The notes below the pieces were generated by a model. The model did no database searches and was not told the DNA's origin. It was given only the letters and a program-made list of their open reading frames with translations. The position numbers and the translations under genes are program-made. From JAWPMT01 sp965601475 (GTDB taxonomy: Bacteria; Bacteroidota; Bacteroidia; Cytophagales; Cyclobacteriaceae), in assembly GCA_965601475.1 (NCBI GenBank), contig OZ271832.1, positions 124,001 to 188,000 on the forward strand: a DNA stretch of 64,000 nucleotides. The letters are read 5' to 3'. Positions 35,371 to 44,309 of the stretch are shown here, one piece after another; position 1 is the first letter of the stretch, and each line of letters begins with the position of its first letter.

Positions 35371-36027
35371 ATGCGAAAGAGCTTCATAATAATCGCGATG
35401 ATTCTGGCCGTTGGTTTCGCGGACGGCCAGCAACTCAAAATAGCTAAACTCAAGTACGGTGGCGGCGGCGACTGGTATGCCAACAAGACTGCCCTACCCA
35501 ACCTGATTGCTTTTTGCAACTCCAACCTACGAACTGATATTTTCAAAGAAGAGGATATCGTGGAGGTAGGCAGTCCTGATCTCCCATTGTATCCCTACAT
35601 CTACATGACAGGGCATGGCAATGTCAACTTCTCCGAAAGCGATGCCGAGAATTTGAGAAGATACCTCATCTCCGGAGGGTTTCTGCATATTGACGACAAT
35701 TATGGCATGGACCCTTTCATAAGACTGGAGATGAAGAAGGTCTTTCCGACAAAGGACTTTGTGGAAATTCCCTTTGATCACCCGATTTATCATCAGAAAT
35801 GGGATTTCAACGAAGGCCTGCCCAAAGTGCATCAACATGATGGGAAACCTCCTCAGGGTTTTGGACTATTTTATGAAGGTCGACTGGTATGTTTCTATTC
35901 CTACGAGTCGGATTTGGGCAACGGATGGGAAGATCAGATTATTTACAACGACCCGCCTGCTGTTCGACGACAAGCATTGAGGATGGGGGCGAATATCATC
36001 TCCTACGTATTCACCATGGAGAACTAA
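35371..36027 (+). CDS. DUF4159 domain exported protein
   Basis: A 218-residue exported protein with signal peptide KSFIIIAMILAVGFADGQ. The DUF4159 region includes LKYGGGGDWYANKTALPNL, YMTGHGNVNFSESDAENLR and GGFLHIDDNYGMDPF, quoted here in short. The fold resembles glutamine amidotransferase-like domains and is common near Bat/MoxR clusters in Bacteroidota; here it ends the GH63-PafA-HAD set. Function unknown. Two hairpins follow. Confidence 0.87.
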   Translation: MRKSFIIIAMILAVGFADGQQLKIAKLKYGGGGDWYANKTALPNLIAFCNSNLRTDIFKEEDIVEVGSPDLPLYPYIYMTGHGNVNFSESDAENLRRYLISGGFLHIDDNYGMDPFIRLEMKKVFPTKDFVEIPFDHPIYHQKWDFNEGLPKVHQHDGKPPQGFGLFYEGRLVCFYSYESDLGNGWEDQIIYNDPPAVRRQALRMGANIISYVFTMEN

Positions 36028-36030
36028 AAA

Positions 36031-36060
36031 GGAAAAACCTTCCCCCAAGGGAAGGTTTCC
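36031..36060 (-). terminator. Hairpin, probable minus-strand terminator
   Basis: GGAAAaACCTTCCC and GGGAAGGTTTCC form a 12-base-pair stem. On the minus strand the stem is followed by a T-rich tract (TTTTTCCTTTTT region), so it can end the lipoprotein transcript; on the plus strand it lacks a T tract but follows the DUF4159 stop by three bases. Confidence 0.6.
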
Positions 36061-36072
36061 TACCTGAAAAAC

Positions 36073-36094
36073 TAGGGGTTTCGCCAAACCCCTA
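36073..36094. terminator. Perfect hairpin between convergent genes
   Basis: TAGGGGTTT cgcc AAACCCCTA, a perfect 9-base-pair stem with a four-base loop. It lies between the convergent DUF4159 and lipoprotein genes and may act as a bidirectional terminator, though no clear T tract follows on either strand. Confidence 0.5.
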
Positions 36095-36128
36095 ATGCTC
36101 GAAAACACCTAACGTTCCAGCATTTCGC

Positions 36129-36962
36129 CTATCGACGTCGACCTCGTAGTGATAGTACCACTTCTTCAGTCACATCGCCATAAGTAACCGTGGCAAGGTT
36201 GTCACAACTGCCGTCACCATAATCCAGGGTTACCACATTTTCTCCTACCGTAAACTGCTTGGTGCCACTGACCGGAACAAAAATCCGACCTGCCCAACAG
36301 CCTCTGGCAAAAAGAATATCCTCAATGATCTCAACGGTATAGTTGTCACCGTTTCGATTGATCCCGGATGCGCCTCCGGTAACTGTAGTCGTATTGTCGT
36401 TCCTGCTCCATACCCTGGTCCAATTTGCCTCACGAGTGGCTGTTGTACCATCTCCAAAAGTCAGGCTCCCACCTTCCAGGGTTATCTCGGCAGTAACGAT
36501 TCCGGCTTCACTATCTACAGCAGTGATCATGTGCGTCCTTACACCTGCGATGGTAGTGCTATCCACCATAAAACCATCGAAAGTCACCCTGCGGAAAGCT
36601 CCGACCGCAAAACTTCTCCCTCCACTGTATTCAAGAATTATTTTCCCTTTCCTCACTCTTCCTTTCGGGCCCTCGCAGCCGTCAGCGTAGTCTATCGTGA
36701 TCACATTGGCTACCGTATCATGTTCAACCATAGCGCATCCCAAAATTTCATCTCTGATTCCTCTACCGGAAGCGTCAACGAAAGAATCAAAACCCGCGTC
36801 ACTGATCACATCAGCATCCTCAAACGCCGAAGCAATCGTTTCCTCAGAAGACAAGTCCGCTGACTCAAGTTCAAAGCCGGCCACTTCATCCATTTCGCTG
36901 TCACTACAAGAAAAAAAGGTGAAGGCCGTCAACGTCATCAAAACAAATGCTACTCTTTTCAT
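36129..36962 (-). CDS. Hypothetical exported lipoprotein
   Basis: A 277-residue lipoprotein: signal peptide KRVAFVLMTLTAFTFFSC with the lipobox Cys near residue 19, then an acidic, Ser-rich linker (residues 20-60) and a beta-rich body. The body holds repeated strand motifs (VITIDYADGCEGPKGRVRKG and later VVTLDYGDGSCDN), an internal similarity with a Cys in each, suggesting two related sub-domains. Such proteins are widespread and unnamed in Bacteroidota. Anchored in the envelope; no enzyme motif seen. The C-terminus is Arg-rich (LSLRGRRR). Confidence 0.7.
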   Translation of the reverse strand: MKRVAFVLMTLTAFTFFSCSDSEMDEVAGFELESADLSSEETIASAFEDADVISDAGFDSFVDASGRGIRDEILGCAMVEHDTVANVITIDYADGCEGPKGRVRKGKIILEYSGGRSFAVGAFRRVTFDGFMVDSTTIAGVRTHMITAVDSEAGIVTAEITLEGGSLTFGDGTTATREANWTRVWSRNDNTTTVTGGASGINRNGDNYTVEIIEDILFARGCWAGRIFVPVSGTKQFTVGENVVTLDYGDGSCDNLATVTYGDVTEEVVLSLRGRRR

Positions 36963-37181
36963 TATCTCTTATTGTTTATTAATTCAAAAGATTCGGTCCT
37001 TAGATAGGTGGTACGAGGAGAGGTTTAATCTGGCTGGAAATTTTTTTTGACTTTGTTGAAATACCGCTTTATCCAAGCCCTGAATGCGGATGTCACTATG
37101 TAACGGCGATCGGCGGGACCTAATCAGTCATTGCGATCAGACCGACTTCGATCACAATACTTCCCTTAGAATGACTTTCCG

Positions 37182-37189
37182 TAATTTTG
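37182..37189 (+). promoter_or_regulatory. Candidate -7 element TAATTTTG before the CHAT gene
   Basis: TAATTTTG fits TAnnTTTG, 50 bases before the CHAT gene ATG, within the 277-base divergent region 36963-37239, where I see nothing else. Confidence 0.4.
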
Positions 37190-37239
37190 ATCAACCCAAA
37201 AGACTTTTCATCAGTATAGGATAGCAGGCCAGTTTTTTT

Positions 37240-39933
37240 ATGAAGTTACTTTTTGCCGCTGCCGGTTTACTTGTATTTTTTTTGACAGCCAATAGCCAGG
37301 AGGACACCAGGCTCCAGGCTGAGAGAGCTTTCGAAGATGCGGATTATCCAAGAGCCTTGCAGTTGTACCGTGAGTCTGCAGACAAGTACCTTGCTCAGGA
37401 GCGACTTGTTCCCTCCACGGAATGCCAATTGCGCGTTGTAAGTTGCCACCTGGCCATGGGCAATCCTGAAGCAGGCCTCGACCTGGCTAACGCCACGCTC
37501 ACTAAACTCACCCAGAATCTCCCGGATAGCAGACAGCTATCGGCTAAGGCCTATACTCTCTTGGGTGAATCGCAACTCAATATGGGTAGAAACGACCTGG
37601 CCCTGGAAAATCTACAGTTGGCTGAACGCTTGTTCGAAGCCTCCAACTCACCTGACCTCGCCGAATGTTACGAAAACCTTGGCATTATCTACTGGAACAA
37701 CGGCAACCTCGACCTATCCACTCAATACCATGAGAAAGCCCTTCGCATACGCCAGGAGATTTTTGGAGATCGGTCCGAACAAACCGCCGATTCGTACAAC
37801 AACCTCGGCGTTATCAACCTTGGTGTTGATGGCTTTAGAGCCTCGCTATACCTGAGGAGGGCACTTTCAATCTATGAGGCTGCGCTAGGACCAAATCACC
37901 CAAAGGTCGCTTTTGGGCTCACCAATCTCTCCAGGGCCAATGCGGATGAAGGCAACACCAAAGACGCGCTAGAAATCCTGCAACGGGTAAGTGGCATCTG
38001 GGATGACCTCTATGACGGACCACACCCCAGCAAAGCTTTCACTCAATCCAATATAGGCCGCATCCATGCTGAGAATGAAAACTGGGAGGAAGCTGAACAA
38101 TCACAACAGGCTGCGCTTGCCACTTATATTTCGCTATACGGTGAGAAGCATCCCGAAATTGCCAACACCTATTTTCTCCTCGGCAGCATCCAGGAAAAAA
38201 AGCAAAATTGGAAAGAAGCCATTCTCTACTATCAGCAATCCATCTATGCCAATCTCTATGATCAGCAATACACCAACGTAGATGCACTTCCGGAATTGCG
38301 CGGCTACTATAACGCTGACATACTGCTATCATCCCTGATCGCCAAGGCCAAGGCATTGGAAATTTTGCACATCGACAAAACGATGAAGCCCAGGCACCTG
38401 CAACAAGCCCTGGATACCTTCGCAAAGTGTGATACCCTAATCAGCCAAATAAGGCAGCTAAGGGTAAGTGAGAGTGACAAAATCCGATTGGGTCAATTGG
38501 CCAAGGAGGTGTACGAAAATGCCATCCGCATTGCCCTGATCCTCACCAGGCAACCTTTCGCCAAAGAGAAGTATCAGGAAATCGCTTTTGGCTATTGCGA
38601 ACGTAGCAAGTCCGCCGTTTTGCTTGAGGCGATCTCAGAAACCAACGCCAAAAACTTTGCTGGTCTGCCTGAGTCCATCCTCAGTATGGAGGATAGTCTG
38701 AAAGCCGAAATAGCCTATCTGAATCAACAGCTTGCTGCCAAGTCCGGAGGAGCCGATGAAGGTGAATACAAAAACCGGTTGTTCCAGACTGACAGGTCCT
38801 ACCGGCTACTCGTTAATCGCATTGAGACGGAATACCCCAAGTACTTTGAACTGAAATACCAAACCAACACAGCCTCAGCTGCTGAACTCGCCAGTCTACT
38901 GACGGAAGAGCAGGCGATCCTGTCCTATTTTGTTGGAGAGAAAAAAATATACCTGTTCCTCATTACGTCAAAAGGCATCGATGTGATCGAAAAGGAAAGA
39001 AATGATGACTTCGCTTCATTGATCAGCGGACTTCGCAATGCGGTTCGGTACCGAGTTCCCAAAGTGTTGATTACCTCTGCGCAAGCACTTTACTCCCTGC
39101 TCATACCCAGCCTGCCAAAAAACATTACCACGCTACACATTATACCCGATGGCCTGCTGGGCACAATTCCATTTGAATCGCTCTCCTCTGCAACCGCCAA
39201 CACAATGGATTTTGCGAGCCAACGATTTCTTGTGGAGGACTATGCGCTGGGATATGATTACTCCGCGACCCTGCTGGCTAACAAATTGAACTCCGCAAAG
39301 TCATCTTCAGATACCAGTCCCGGTATTTTACTCACGGCACCCGTGGATTTTGACCTGGCCACAAGAATGGTCTCGCTGGAAGGCACCCGACGTGAAACCA
39401 ATACCATCAAGTACTTTTTTGACGATCACGGCTGGAACACAAAGTTGGTGATGAATGAAGAGGCCAATGAGAGCTTTCTCAAATCGCAGGACCTCCTCAG
39501 CTACGACATCCTCCATTTTGCCACACATGGACTCGTACACGAATCCAAGCCAGAGCTTTCGCGCATATATCTTCGGGGAACTGACTCGGAAGATGGCATC
39601 CTCTACTCCGGTGAGATTTACAACCTGAAAGTCGATGCACAACTCGTGACCCTCTCGGCCTGCGAGACAGGGTTGGGCAAACTGGCCAAAGGCGAAGGCA
39701 TAGTCGGTTTGTCCAGGGCACTGTTATATGCCGGTGCTGAGAACCTGATTGTATCGCTTTGGCCCGTCGCCGATCAATCCACGTCAGACCTGATGATCCG
39801 ATTCTACCAGGATTTGTTGGAGCAGAAGGGGAATTTCTCTAATCCACTACGTCAGGCCAAACTTGCGCTCTTGCGCTCTGAGGATTACAATGATCCCTAT
39901 TTCTGGGCGCCTTTCATCTTGATTGGTAATTGA
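37240..39933 (+). CDS. Exported TPR-CHAT protease-like protein
   Basis: An 897-residue protein: signal peptide LLFAAAGLLVFFLTANSQ, then tetratricopeptide repeats over roughly residues 20-370 (for example ECYENLGIIYWNNGNLDLST and EQTADSYNNLGVINLG), a helical spacer, and a C-terminal CHAT (caspase-like) domain from about 600. The presumed catalytic dyad is complete: His763 in DILHFATHGLV and Cys808 in VTLSACETGLG, followed by GLSRALLYAGAENLIVSLWP. CHAT enzymes cleave partner proteins when activated through their TPR part. The signal peptide puts it in the periplasm. No neighbouring substrate gene (for example gasdermin) is seen, so the target is unknown. Confidence 0.88.
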   Translation: MKLLFAAAGLLVFFLTANSQEDTRLQAERAFEDADYPRALQLYRESADKYLAQERLVPSTECQLRVVSCHLAMGNPEAGLDLANATLTKLTQNLPDSRQLSAKAYTLLGESQLNMGRNDLALENLQLAERLFEASNSPDLAECYENLGIIYWNNGNLDLSTQYHEKALRIRQEIFGDRSEQTADSYNNLGVINLGVDGFRASLYLRRALSIYEAALGPNHPKVAFGLTNLSRANADEGNTKDALEILQRVSGIWDDLYDGPHPSKAFTQSNIGRIHAENENWEEAEQSQQAALATYISLYGEKHPEIANTYFLLGSIQEKKQNWKEAILYYQQSIYANLYDQQYTNVDALPELRGYYNADILLSSLIAKAKALEILHIDKTMKPRHLQQALDTFAKCDTLISQIRQLRVSESDKIRLGQLAKEVYENAIRIALILTRQPFAKEKYQEIAFGYCERSKSAVLLEAISETNAKNFAGLPESILSMEDSLKAEIAYLNQQLAAKSGGADEGEYKNRLFQTDRSYRLLVNRIETEYPKYFELKYQTNTASAAELASLLTEEQAILSYFVGEKKIYLFLITSKGIDVIEKERNDDFASLISGLRNAVRYRVPKVLITSAQALYSLLIPSLPKNITTLHIIPDGLLGTIPFESLSSATANTMDFASQRFLVEDYALGYDYSATLLANKLNSAKSSSDTSPGILLTAPVDFDLATRMVSLEGTRRETNTIKYFFDDHGWNTKLVMNEEANESFLKSQDLLSYDILHFATHGLVHESKPELSRIYLRGTDSEDGILYSGEIYNLKVDAQLVTLSACETGLGKLAKGEGIVGLSRALLYAGAENLIVSLWPVADQSTSDLMIRFYQDLLEQKGNFSNPLRQAKLALLRSEDYNDPYFWAPFILIGN

Positions 39934-40028
39934 ACCGCATGACCCACCAGACAAGCCATTGATTTCCTGTACTGGAAGTTGATCAAATGGGCTGGGGATC
40001 TGGTTTTCCTTTCAAAGACCTAAAAACT

Positions 40029-40036
40029 TATCTTTG
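40029..40036 (+). promoter_or_regulatory. Candidate -7 element TATCTTTG before mtaB
   Basis: TATCTTTG is a perfect TAnnTTTG motif and ends five bases before the mtaB ATG, so transcription would start at or next to the start codon. Confidence 0.5.
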
Positions 40037-40041
40037 CGGCC

Positions 40042-41361
40042 ATGAAGCGAGTGGCGTTCTATACATTGGGTTGTAAGCTGAATTATTCGGAGACCTCCAC
40101 GATCTCCAGGATGTTTCAGGAGCGGGGATACGAGAAGGTGGCTTTCTCAGAAACGCCTGACATATTTGTCATTAATACGTGCTCAGTGACTGACAATGCC
40201 GATCAAAAGTGTAAGCGCATTGTAAAAGAGGCTAAAAAGATCTCTCCAGACTCCTTTGTGGTCATTATCGGCTGCTATGCACAGTTGAAGCCCCGGGAAA
40301 TCAGTGAAATACCCGGAGTCAATGCGGTCCTGGGAGCTGCTGAGAAATTTCAACTGCTGGACCATCTGGATGCTTTCGAGGTTCCGGAAAAGCCGCTAGT
40401 GATTGCATCGGAAATCAAAGAGGCCACAGCATTCAATGCCTCCTACTCTATAGCGGATCGCACGAGAACCTTCCTCAAAGTCCAGGATGGTTGCAACTAT
40501 GGGTGCGCATTCTGCACCATCCCTTTGGCAAGAGGGAAAAGTCGCAGCGATACGATCGCCAATATCGTATCTGAAGCGCGTAAGATCGCTGAGACAGACG
40601 TTAAAGAGATCGTTCTGACGGGGGTAAACATTGGAGATTTTGGAATCCAGGATGGAAGACGAAAAGAAAAATTTCTGGACCTGATCAAGGCACTGGATGA
40701 TGTGGAAGGCATAGATCGGATTCGGATCTCATCCATCGAGCCCAACCTCCTGTCGGAGGACATCATTGCCTTCGTTGCACAATCGAAAAGATTCGTCCCT
40801 CATTTTCATATTCCACTGCAGTCAGGCAGTGATCAGATCTTGAAAAAGATGAACCGGCGCTACCTCACGGACCTGTATGAAAGCCGTGTTGAAACCATTA
40901 AATCCCTGATGCCTCATTGTGCTATTGGAGTGGACGTGATTGTTGGTTTTCCCGGTGAAACAGAGGAAGAGTTTCTTACTACCTACAATTTCCTGAACGA
41001 ACTGGATATCTCATACCTGCACGTTTTCAGCTACTCCGAGCGACCCAATACTAAGGCAGTCACCATGGAGGGTGTTGTCCCTGGCAAAACGCGCTCCGAG
41101 CGATCCAGGATGCTGCGAAATCTATCGGAGAAGAAACGACGCCATTTCTACGAATCGGAACTTAGCAAAACCAGAAAGGTCCTGTTTGAAGCTGATATCG
41201 AAGAAGGTAAAATGCAAGGATTCACCGAAAACTACGTCCGCGTAAGCGCAAAGTATGACCCCCTGCTGGTCAATGAGATCAAATCCGTGAAGCTCGACCA
41301 AATCAATGAAAAAGGGCATGTCGAAGTGTTGGAGCCCGAAATCGAATACATCACACACTAG
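40042..41361 (+). CDS. mtaB: tRNA t6A37 methylthiotransferase
   Basis: A 439-residue radical SAM enzyme that adds a methylthio group to t6A at position 37 of tRNA. The N-terminal UPF0004 domain has the three Cys for an auxiliary cluster (YTLGCKLNYSET, INTCSVTDNA, IGCYAQLKP); the radical SAM CxxxCxxC is in DGCNYGCAFCTIP near residue 153; the C-terminal 60 residues look like a TRAM-type RNA-binding domain. The QKCKRIVKEAKK segment after the second Cys is typical of MtaB rather than MiaB. Cytosolic; FAH gene follows after six bases. Confidence 0.94.
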   Translation: MKRVAFYTLGCKLNYSETSTISRMFQERGYEKVAFSETPDIFVINTCSVTDNADQKCKRIVKEAKKISPDSFVVIIGCYAQLKPREISEIPGVNAVLGAAEKFQLLDHLDAFEVPEKPLVIASEIKEATAFNASYSIADRTRTFLKVQDGCNYGCAFCTIPLARGKSRSDTIANIVSEARKIAETDVKEIVLTGVNIGDFGIQDGRRKEKFLDLIKALDDVEGIDRIRISSIEPNLLSEDIIAFVAQSKRFVPHFHIPLQSGSDQILKKMNRRYLTDLYESRVETIKSLMPHCAIGVDVIVGFPGETEEEFLTTYNFLNELDISYLHVFSYSERPNTKAVTMEGVVPGKTRSERSRMLRNLSEKKRRHFYESELSKTRKVLFEADIEEGKMQGFTENYVRVSAKYDPLLVNEIKSVKLDQINEKGHVEVLEPEIEYITH

Positions 41362-41367
41362 CACAAA

Positions 41368-41976
41368 ATGAAGATCATTTGCATCGGTCGCAACTATGTG
41401 GACCACATCGAGGAATTGGGTAACGAACGGCCGGATAGCCCGGTCATTTTCATGAAACCTGATACGTCCCTCTTGCGCAACAACGACCCCTTCTACTACC
41501 CTTCTTTTAGTGAAGATATTCACCATGAGGTGGAGGTGCTGGTACGGATCAGTCGTGAGGGCAAGAGCATTGAGAAGCAGTTTGCGCACAAGTATTATGA
41601 TCAGGTGGGTTTGGGCATTGACTTCACGGCTCGGGACCTTCAAACCAAAGCCAAAAACAAGGGACTGCCATGGGACCTCGCGAAGGGGTTCAACGGATCA
41701 GCGCCTGTTTCCAAATTTGTCGATAAGGGAGATTTTGACTTGTCTGACCTTGATTTCCGTTTGGAACTCAACGATCAGGTGGTGCAACAAGGCAACACAA
41801 AACTGATGCTCTACCCGATTGATGAAATCATTGCCTACATCTCCGGGTTCATCACATTGAAAACCGGTGATTTCATTTTTACCGGCACACCCAAAGGCGT
41901 GGGTCCTGTCAAAATTGGAGACCGTCTCAAAGGTTTTCTGGCCGGGCAGGAAATGTTTGATTTTCAGGTCAAATAA
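41368..41976 (+). CDS. Fumarylacetoacetate hydrolase (FAH) family protein
   Basis: A 202-residue FAH-fold protein. CIGRNYVDHIEELGNERP opens the domain, PVIFMKPDTSLL follows, and metal ligands are in IHHEVEVLVRIS (Glu pair) and the Asp in GLGIDFTARDLQ; GDFIFTGTPKGVGPV near 170 is the family end block. Single-domain FAH proteins include oxaloacetate decarboxylases and acylpyruvases; oxaloacetate tautomerase or decarboxylase activity is likely but not shown. Cytosolic, in operon with mtaB. Confidence 0.92.
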   Translation: MKIICIGRNYVDHIEELGNERPDSPVIFMKPDTSLLRNNDPFYYPSFSEDIHHEVEVLVRISREGKSIEKQFAHKYYDQVGLGIDFTARDLQTKAKNKGLPWDLAKGFNGSAPVSKFVDKGDFDLSDLDFRLELNDQVVQQGNTKLMLYPIDEIIAYISGFITLKTGDFIFTGTPKGVGPVKIGDRLKGFLAGQEMFDFQVK

Positions 41977-42065
41977 TAAAGACACATCTGGTATTCCAGT
42001 AAGCAAGAGCGGTCGTATTCCCCTGCCAGGAACGATATCAACGATCATATTAGTGGACTAAGCGT

Positions 42066-42311
42066 GAAGGAAAGAAAACTCCGCGGCGGAGTGCATACCC
42101 GTGTTTGAAATGTGAAAATTTCCCGAGCAGAAGTCCCCAGCAAAATCGAAATATGGAAAACCCCCGGGCAAAACGTTGCTGCAGACTTGAAATGCGAAAA
42201 TTCCCTGGGTAATCCCTTCCTGCAAACGCTAAAGACGGAAGCCCCCGGAGCAAATCCTTGCCGGCAGTTGCATCACAATGCTGTACGAGATTTCCCGGAG
42301 CCGGCACGCAG
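42066..42311. repeat. Degenerate tandem array with a 41-bp period
   Basis: Units begin at 42066, 42107, 42148, 42189, 42230 and perhaps 42271, exactly 41 bases apart. The clearest units (42107, 42148, 42189, 42230) open with GAAAT/TAAAG followed by an A-rich stretch and a CCCGGG-like core. By hand alignment without gaps, pairs of these agree at 25-27 of 41 positions; the flanking units are weaker (42066 about 20 of 41 against its neighbour). The array lies in a 470-base gene-free stretch (41977-42446) between the FAH and M23 genes, which otherwise holds only the M23 leader. No protein is encoded, since 41 is not a multiple of 3. Its role is unknown. Confidence 0.7.
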
Positions 42312-42446
42312 ATCATCCCAACCATGGAAGGAAATGTTTGGTGTACTCCGAAATAAGAACCGGTAAGGGAATTCCTCGATCAATATTTCCGTTTGGATTT
42401 CAGATAAGTTTACTTTGATACTACCAGTATCGAAGACAAAAATTAC

Positions 42447-44309
42447 GTGTATCTGTATAGAATAATACTCCTTTTTGCGTTATTCCCCATCATTGCCAGT
42501 AGCCAGTCCTTCACGACAGAGGACTATTACACCTTCCCTATCAATCCGGGTCAAACCAACTATCTGGCAGGAACCATGGGCGAGATGCGAGGTACGCATT
42601 TTCATGGAGGCATAGATGTACGTACCGGAGGAAGAATCGGGCTTCCCGTTCACGCTGTGGCTGATGGATACGTTTTTCGAATTCGGGTACAGCAAGGTGG
42701 CTATGGCCATAGCATTTACTTGAAACACCCGAATGGTACGACGTCAGTCTACGCACACCTCGATCGCTTCGAACCTGCTCTGGAACAATACCTGGTCGAC
42801 AAGCAATATGAAGCCAAATCGTACTTTGTCAACCTCTTCCCGAAAAAAGGAGAATTCTCCTTTAGGCAAGGCGAAACCATCGCCTACTCTGGCAATACAG
42901 GATCATCCAGCGGGCCACATCTGCATTTTGAACTTCGCGATGAAAAACAGCGTGTACTGGATCCGTTGAAATTCGGCTTCAAGGAGATCATCGACAACCT
43001 CACGCCCACTCTCAAACGCATCGCCTTCGTGACCTTGGATGAAAATGCCCGAGTGAATGGTGCCTTCGGCAGATTCGAGTATCGGGTATATAAGATTGGG
43101 GACTACTATCGGGTGACGAAGCCCATAGACCTCAAAGGAAATATCGGCATTGAAATTCAATACCAGGATCGGCACAATGGGTCAGGAGCCAGAAATGGCA
43201 TTCCGGAAATCATCATGACCCTGGATGAAGACACCGTGTTTCATCAGCGGAAAACGCGAATCTCCTATAATGAAATGCGGAATATCGTCGTCCACATGAA
43301 CTATAAGAATTACGCGGAACGCCGGTCCAAATTCAATAGACTCTACAAGGAAGAGGGTAACCAACTGAGCTTTTACTTAAAGACCAACGAAGGCATATTC
43401 TTCGACGAAAGCACGCGCAATATCCAGATCCAACTCATCGACTCCTATGGCAACTCATCGCTGTTTGACAAGAATGTGAACAACAGGCCCATTCAATATC
43501 CCATCTCACCCACCATCAACGATTTTGAAATTCTTGAAAACACCATGCACATCCAATCGGCACGTGGCCCTGACGAAGGCATTACCGTGCTCGCTAATAG
43601 TCTTCAATATCAATCCCAGCCTTATGCGCTGCAGAAAAACAATTACTATTTGTGGGATCTCCGGGACGGACTCCCCGACCTGGTGATCACGCAAAACAAG
43701 GTGTTAAAAACTCATTTCCAACGCACCATCCCCAGTGGTCAGGATTTTCAGTTCTTCCACAATGACATCCAGCTAAGCTTCGGCAGACGAACGCTGTTTG
43801 ACACCCTCTACTTGCGATTCGACAAAACCTTGGAAGGGGAACGAGAAATATTCCAGTTCTTCCACAACGACTTTCCAATTCGACAAAACGTAGAAGTGAC
43901 CCTAAAGCCCGAAGGGTCATATGATTTGGAGAAAGCACATGCCTACTCGGTGTATGGCAGTCGGCTCAACTTCCAGGGCGGCGAATGGGGAGCGGATGGC
44001 CTCAAATTCAACACGCGCGAATTAGTGAAATTTACCATCGCCGAGGATCATGACGCCCCAACAGTAACAACAATTCGACTCAAGTCGGACAAGATCATTT
44101 TGCTTATTGATGATGAGATGTCGGGCATCAAGAGCTACGATGCCTACATGAATGGCGAATGGTTGCTCATGAAATATGACGCCAAAAAAAGACGACTTGA
44201 ATCACGGCCCAGGATCTTGAACAAGATGCTTGAAGGTGAGTTTATACTCGAGGTGGAGGACAATGCCGGAAACCAAAGAATTTATCAAAAAACAATTACG
44301 AACTTATGA
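42447..44309 (+). CDS. M23 family metallopeptidase (LytM-type), exported
   Basis: A 620-residue envelope peptidase. A signal peptide (IILLFALFPIIASSQS) is followed by the M23 domain: first Zn ligands in GTHFHGGIDVRTGG (residues 50-63, HxxxD), and the second His pair in SSSGPHLHFELRDEK near 155. A 420-residue beta-rich C-terminal part has repeated strand motifs (DFQFFHNDIQLS and IFQFFHNDFPIR are similar). M23 enzymes cut peptidoglycan cross-bridges. The start is GTG at 42447. It overlaps bcp by ATGA. Confidence 0.92.
   Translation: MYLYRIILLFALFPIIASSQSFTTEDYYTFPINPGQTNYLAGTMGEMRGTHFHGGIDVRTGGRIGLPVHAVADGYVFRIRVQQGGYGHSIYLKHPNGTTSVYAHLDRFEPALEQYLVDKQYEAKSYFVNLFPKKGEFSFRQGETIAYSGNTGSSSGPHLHFELRDEKQRVLDPLKFGFKEIIDNLTPTLKRIAFVTLDENARVNGAFGRFEYRVYKIGDYYRVTKPIDLKGNIGIEIQYQDRHNGSGARNGIPEIIMTLDEDTVFHQRKTRISYNEMRNIVVHMNYKNYAERRSKFNRLYKEEGNQLSFYLKTNEGIFFDESTRNIQIQLIDSYGNSSLFDKNVNNRPIQYPISPTINDFEILENTMHIQSARGPDEGITVLANSLQYQSQPYALQKNNYYLWDLRDGLPDLVITQNKVLKTHFQRTIPSGQDFQFFHNDIQLSFGRRTLFDTLYLRFDKTLEGEREIFQFFHNDFPIRQNVEVTLKPEGSYDLEKAHAYSVYGSRLNFQGGEWGADGLKFNTRELVKFTIAEDHDAPTVTTIRLKSDKIILLIDDEMSGIKSYDAYMNGEWLLMKYDAKKRRLESRPRILNKMLEGEFILEVEDNAGNQRIYQKTITNL

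Noticed and set aside
37240..41361. A caspase-like defence system around the CHAT gene
   Set aside because: Neighbouring genes are a lipoprotein, mtaB and a FAH hydrolase; no gasdermin, nuclease, sensor or toxin lies nearby, and the CHAT protein is exported.
42066..42311. CRISPR-like array
   Set aside because: Units are contiguous and degenerate without spacers and constant repeats, and no cas gene is in the window.
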